In this document: positions 62,488 to 64,000 of the stretch, piece by piece
How positions within the stretch are numbered: the stretch's first letter is position 1
How the letters are laid out: every line of letters begins with the position of its first letter
Assembly (NCBI GenBank): GCA_013821425.1
Contig: JACDGV010000012.1
Coordinates: forward strand, 1 to 64,000
Direction of reading: 5' to 3'
Length of the DNA stretch: 64,000 nt
Origin: Nitrosospira sp.
GTDB lineage: Bacteria > Pseudomonadota > Gammaproteobacteria > Burkholderiales > Nitrosomonadaceae
Translations under genes and position numbers: made by a program
Notes under the pieces: model-generated
Database searches by the model: none
What the model was told of the DNA's origin: nothing
What the model saw: the letters and a program-made list of their open reading frames with translations, nothing else

Positions 62488-63915
62488 ATGAATTTGGACC
62501 AGTTGCGCCAACTGCGAGCCTACCTCTGGACCTTTCCGCGCCAACCTGGCGAGAAGCGGGCGGAAGTGCTGCTGTATGGTACCGCACCTTTGCTGGGCAG
62601 CATGGACGATAAGGTACTGGAGCAGATAGCGCAAGTCGCCAGCCTCCCTGGTCTGGTTGGTGCTGCCCTGACTATGCCGGACGCGCATTGGGGCTACGGG
62701 TTTCCCATAGGAGGTGTCGCTGCGTTCGATGCGGAGCAAGGCGGAGTAATTTCCGCCGGCGGTGTCGGCTTCGATATTTCATGCGGCATACGCTTCCTGC
62801 GCAGTAATCTCGATTTGGGTGATGCGACGTCGCGTTTCGGCCAGCTTGCAAATACCTTGTTCCAGGCCATTCCTGCTGGCGTAGGGGAAGAGGGGCACAT
62901 AAAACTGAATCCGGCGCAGCTTGATCAATTACTTCAGGAGGGCGCTTACTGGGCAGTAAAGCATGGCTACGGCAACACTGCGGATCTCGAATATATTGAA
63001 GAGCGTGGCCGCGTCGCCGGTGCAATGCCGGATCATGTATCGGAATTGGCTAAAAAACGTCAGCGTGGGGAGATGGGAACGCTCGGTTCCGGCAATCACT
63101 ATCTTGAAGTTCAGGTGGTGGACCGAATCCACGACGCTGCAGCCGCTGCCGCCTTTGGCCTGCATGAAGGGCAAATCGTCATTTCCATACACTGCGGCTC
63201 GCGTGGCCTGGGCCATCAGATCGGTACGGATTATCTGGTCATGCTGGCAAAGGCGGCCGGCCGCGTTGGCATTCGCGTGCCCAGCCGGGAACTCGCCTGT
63301 GCGCCAATCAAGTCTCCTGAAGGCCAGCAATATATCGGTGCGATGAATGCCGCGATCAACTGCGCACTTGCCAACCGGCAGATCCTGACCCATCTGACGC
63401 GCATTGCCTGCGCTAAAGTTTATCCCCATGCGGAGTTCGAAACGCTGTTTGATGTTTCGCACAACACTTGCAAGGTGGAAATGCACGAAATCGACGGCAA
63501 CCCCAGACTCCTGCATGTCCACCGGAAAGGCGCGACGCGAGCATTGGGTCCGGGTAACGCCATGCTGCCTGAACGCTACCGCGCAGTCGGGCAGCCAGTC
63601 GTTATAGGCGGCAGCATGGGAACTGGTTCCTACGTGCTTGCCGGTGCCAGCGGAAATGCGGCATTTGACTCCGCAAGCCATGGCGCAGGCCGGGCCATGA
63701 GCCGCAACAAGGCGCTGGCACGCTGGAACGGACGTGAACTGGTGGATGATCTCGCGCATCAGGGTATCCTCATTCGCACACGCTCGCTGCGAGGGGTGGC
63801 GGAAGAAGCCCCGGGGGCCTATAAGGATGTTGATCTGGTTGCAGAGGTCACGGAACAAGCCGGGCTCGCCCGCCGGGTTGCTTTCCTTCGGCCGAAAGTA
63901 TGCGTCAAGGGGTAA
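62488..63915 (+). CDS. rtcB: RNA-splicing ligase RtcB
   Basis: A 475-residue GTP-dependent 3'-phosphate RNA ligase. It starts at the ATG at 62488; a GTG at 62473 would overlap archease. Metal and GTP motifs are present: MPDAHWGYGFPIGG, SAGGVGFDISCGIRFLR with the metal Cys, GSGNHYLEVQ, SIHCGSRGLGHQIG and the SHGAGRAMSR motif whose His398 is the likely guanylylation site. The form GGVGFDISCG resembles archaeal RtcB more than the GVDIGCG of E. coli. It seals RNA ends in repair or tRNA maturation. Confidence 0.95.
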   Translation: MNLDQLRQLRAYLWTFPRQPGEKRAEVLLYGTAPLLGSMDDKVLEQIAQVASLPGLVGAALTMPDAHWGYGFPIGGVAAFDAEQGGVISAGGVGFDISCGIRFLRSNLDLGDATSRFGQLANTLFQAIPAGVGEEGHIKLNPAQLDQLLQEGAYWAVKHGYGNTADLEYIEERGRVAGAMPDHVSELAKKRQRGEMGTLGSGNHYLEVQVVDRIHDAAAAAAFGLHEGQIVISIHCGSRGLGHQIGTDYLVMLAKAAGRVGIRVPSRELACAPIKSPEGQQYIGAMNAAINCALANRQILTHLTRIACAKVYPHAEFETLFDVSHNTCKVEMHEIDGNPRLLHVHRKGATRALGPGNAMLPERYRAVGQPVVIGGSMGTGSYVLAGASGNAAFDSASHGAGRAMSRNKALARWNGRELVDDLAHQGILIRTRSLRGVAEEAPGAYKDVDLVAEVTEQAGLARRVAFLRPKVCVKG

Positions 63916-63934
63916 CTTTCGCCGGGAAAGGTAA

Positions 63935-64000
63935 TATAAGCACATACTGGTTCCAGTCGATGGCAGTACAATTTCCGAGCGTGCGCTGCAGGAAGCATGC
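63935..64000 (+). CDS. universal stress protein family, 5' end (cut by window edge)
   Basis: The frame reads YKHILVPVDGSTISERALQE, the hallmark first strand of UspA-type proteins. No ATG, GTG or TTG is in frame: a TAA at 63932-63934 directly precedes TAT, where family members normally have ATG-TAT. A ribosome binding site-like GGGAAAGG sits at 63924-63931. Translation might begin at an unusual codon (ATA at 63944 or CTG at 63947), or a base was lost. The coordinates mark the visible frame, not a proven start. Confidence 0.5.

Overview
This 64 kb window looks like a chromosomal segment of a betaproteobacterium. My inference is a member of the Nitrosomonadaceae, probably Nitrosospira-like. The grounds are the classic betaproteobacterial order sdhCDAB-sdhE-gltA-sucA-sucB-lpd, the long his-tat run, the pcnB-folK-kinase-panB-panC cluster and the general look of the proteins. 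No ammonia-oxidation gene lies in the window, so the genus is not proven. I see no rRNA, tRNA, CRISPR array, prophage or intact insertion sequence.

Layout. 1-2.5 kb: the start of an exported protein, two tiny coupled ORFs and a Nif3-family gene (minus), and a membrane-anchored DegS/HtrA-type protease (plus). 2.6-11.7 kb: one long minus-strand run hisG-D-C-B-H-A-F-I-E, a HIT protein and tatA-tatB-tatC, that is, all of histidine biosynthesis except the phosphatase step, followed by twin-arginine export. A terminator-like hairpin sits inside the run between hisA and hisF. 11.7-13 kb: a decayed iron-uptake island with two Fur-box-like sites, the frameshifted 3' end of a TonB-dependent receptor and a small coupled ORF. 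13-23.6 kb: 2-oxoglutarate dehydrogenase, citrate synthase and succinate dehydrogenase (minus). 24-30.8 kb: malate dehydrogenase and the methylcitrate-cycle genes prpB, prpC and prpD (plus), with a lipid-kinase/metallophosphoesterase pair between prpC and prpD. 30.8-34.1 kb: an unrecognised six-helix membrane protein with a helix-hairpin-helix-like tail paired with a lipase, then an SDR dehydrogenase. 34.3-38 kb: aconitase A and a Crp/Fnr-family regulator, converging on a large hairpin. 38.5-44.5 kb: a Cys/Gly/Trp-rich lipoprotein, pantothenate and folate genes, poly(A) polymerase and an orphan ABC ATPase. 44.5-55 kb: recG, ridA, murA, an exported SUMF-fold protein, a retropepsin-like protease, ettA, a methyltransferase, a glutathione transferase and djlA. 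55.3-59.8 kb: an ABC ATPase/FtsX-permease/lipocalin-like (AttH type) operon. 60-64 kb: nrtS, an internally duplicated acidic protein, a phosphoribosyltransferase, archease plus an archaeal-type RtcB RNA ligase, and the start of a universal stress protein.

How the parts fit. With aconitase, citrate synthase, 2-oxoglutarate dehydrogenase, succinate dehydrogenase and malate dehydrogenase within about 24 kb, the window holds most of an oxidative TCA cycle, linked to propionyl-CoA disposal by prpBCD. The his and pan/fol clusters add anabolic functions. The best candidates for undescribed biology are the membrane HhH protein/lipase pair, the twin-CX3C Gly/Trp-rich lipoprotein, the duplicated 166-residue acidic protein, the lipid-kinase/phosphoesterase pair inside the prp cluster and the exported SUMF protein lacking the formylglycine cysteines. 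None of them can be called a new system from sequence alone.
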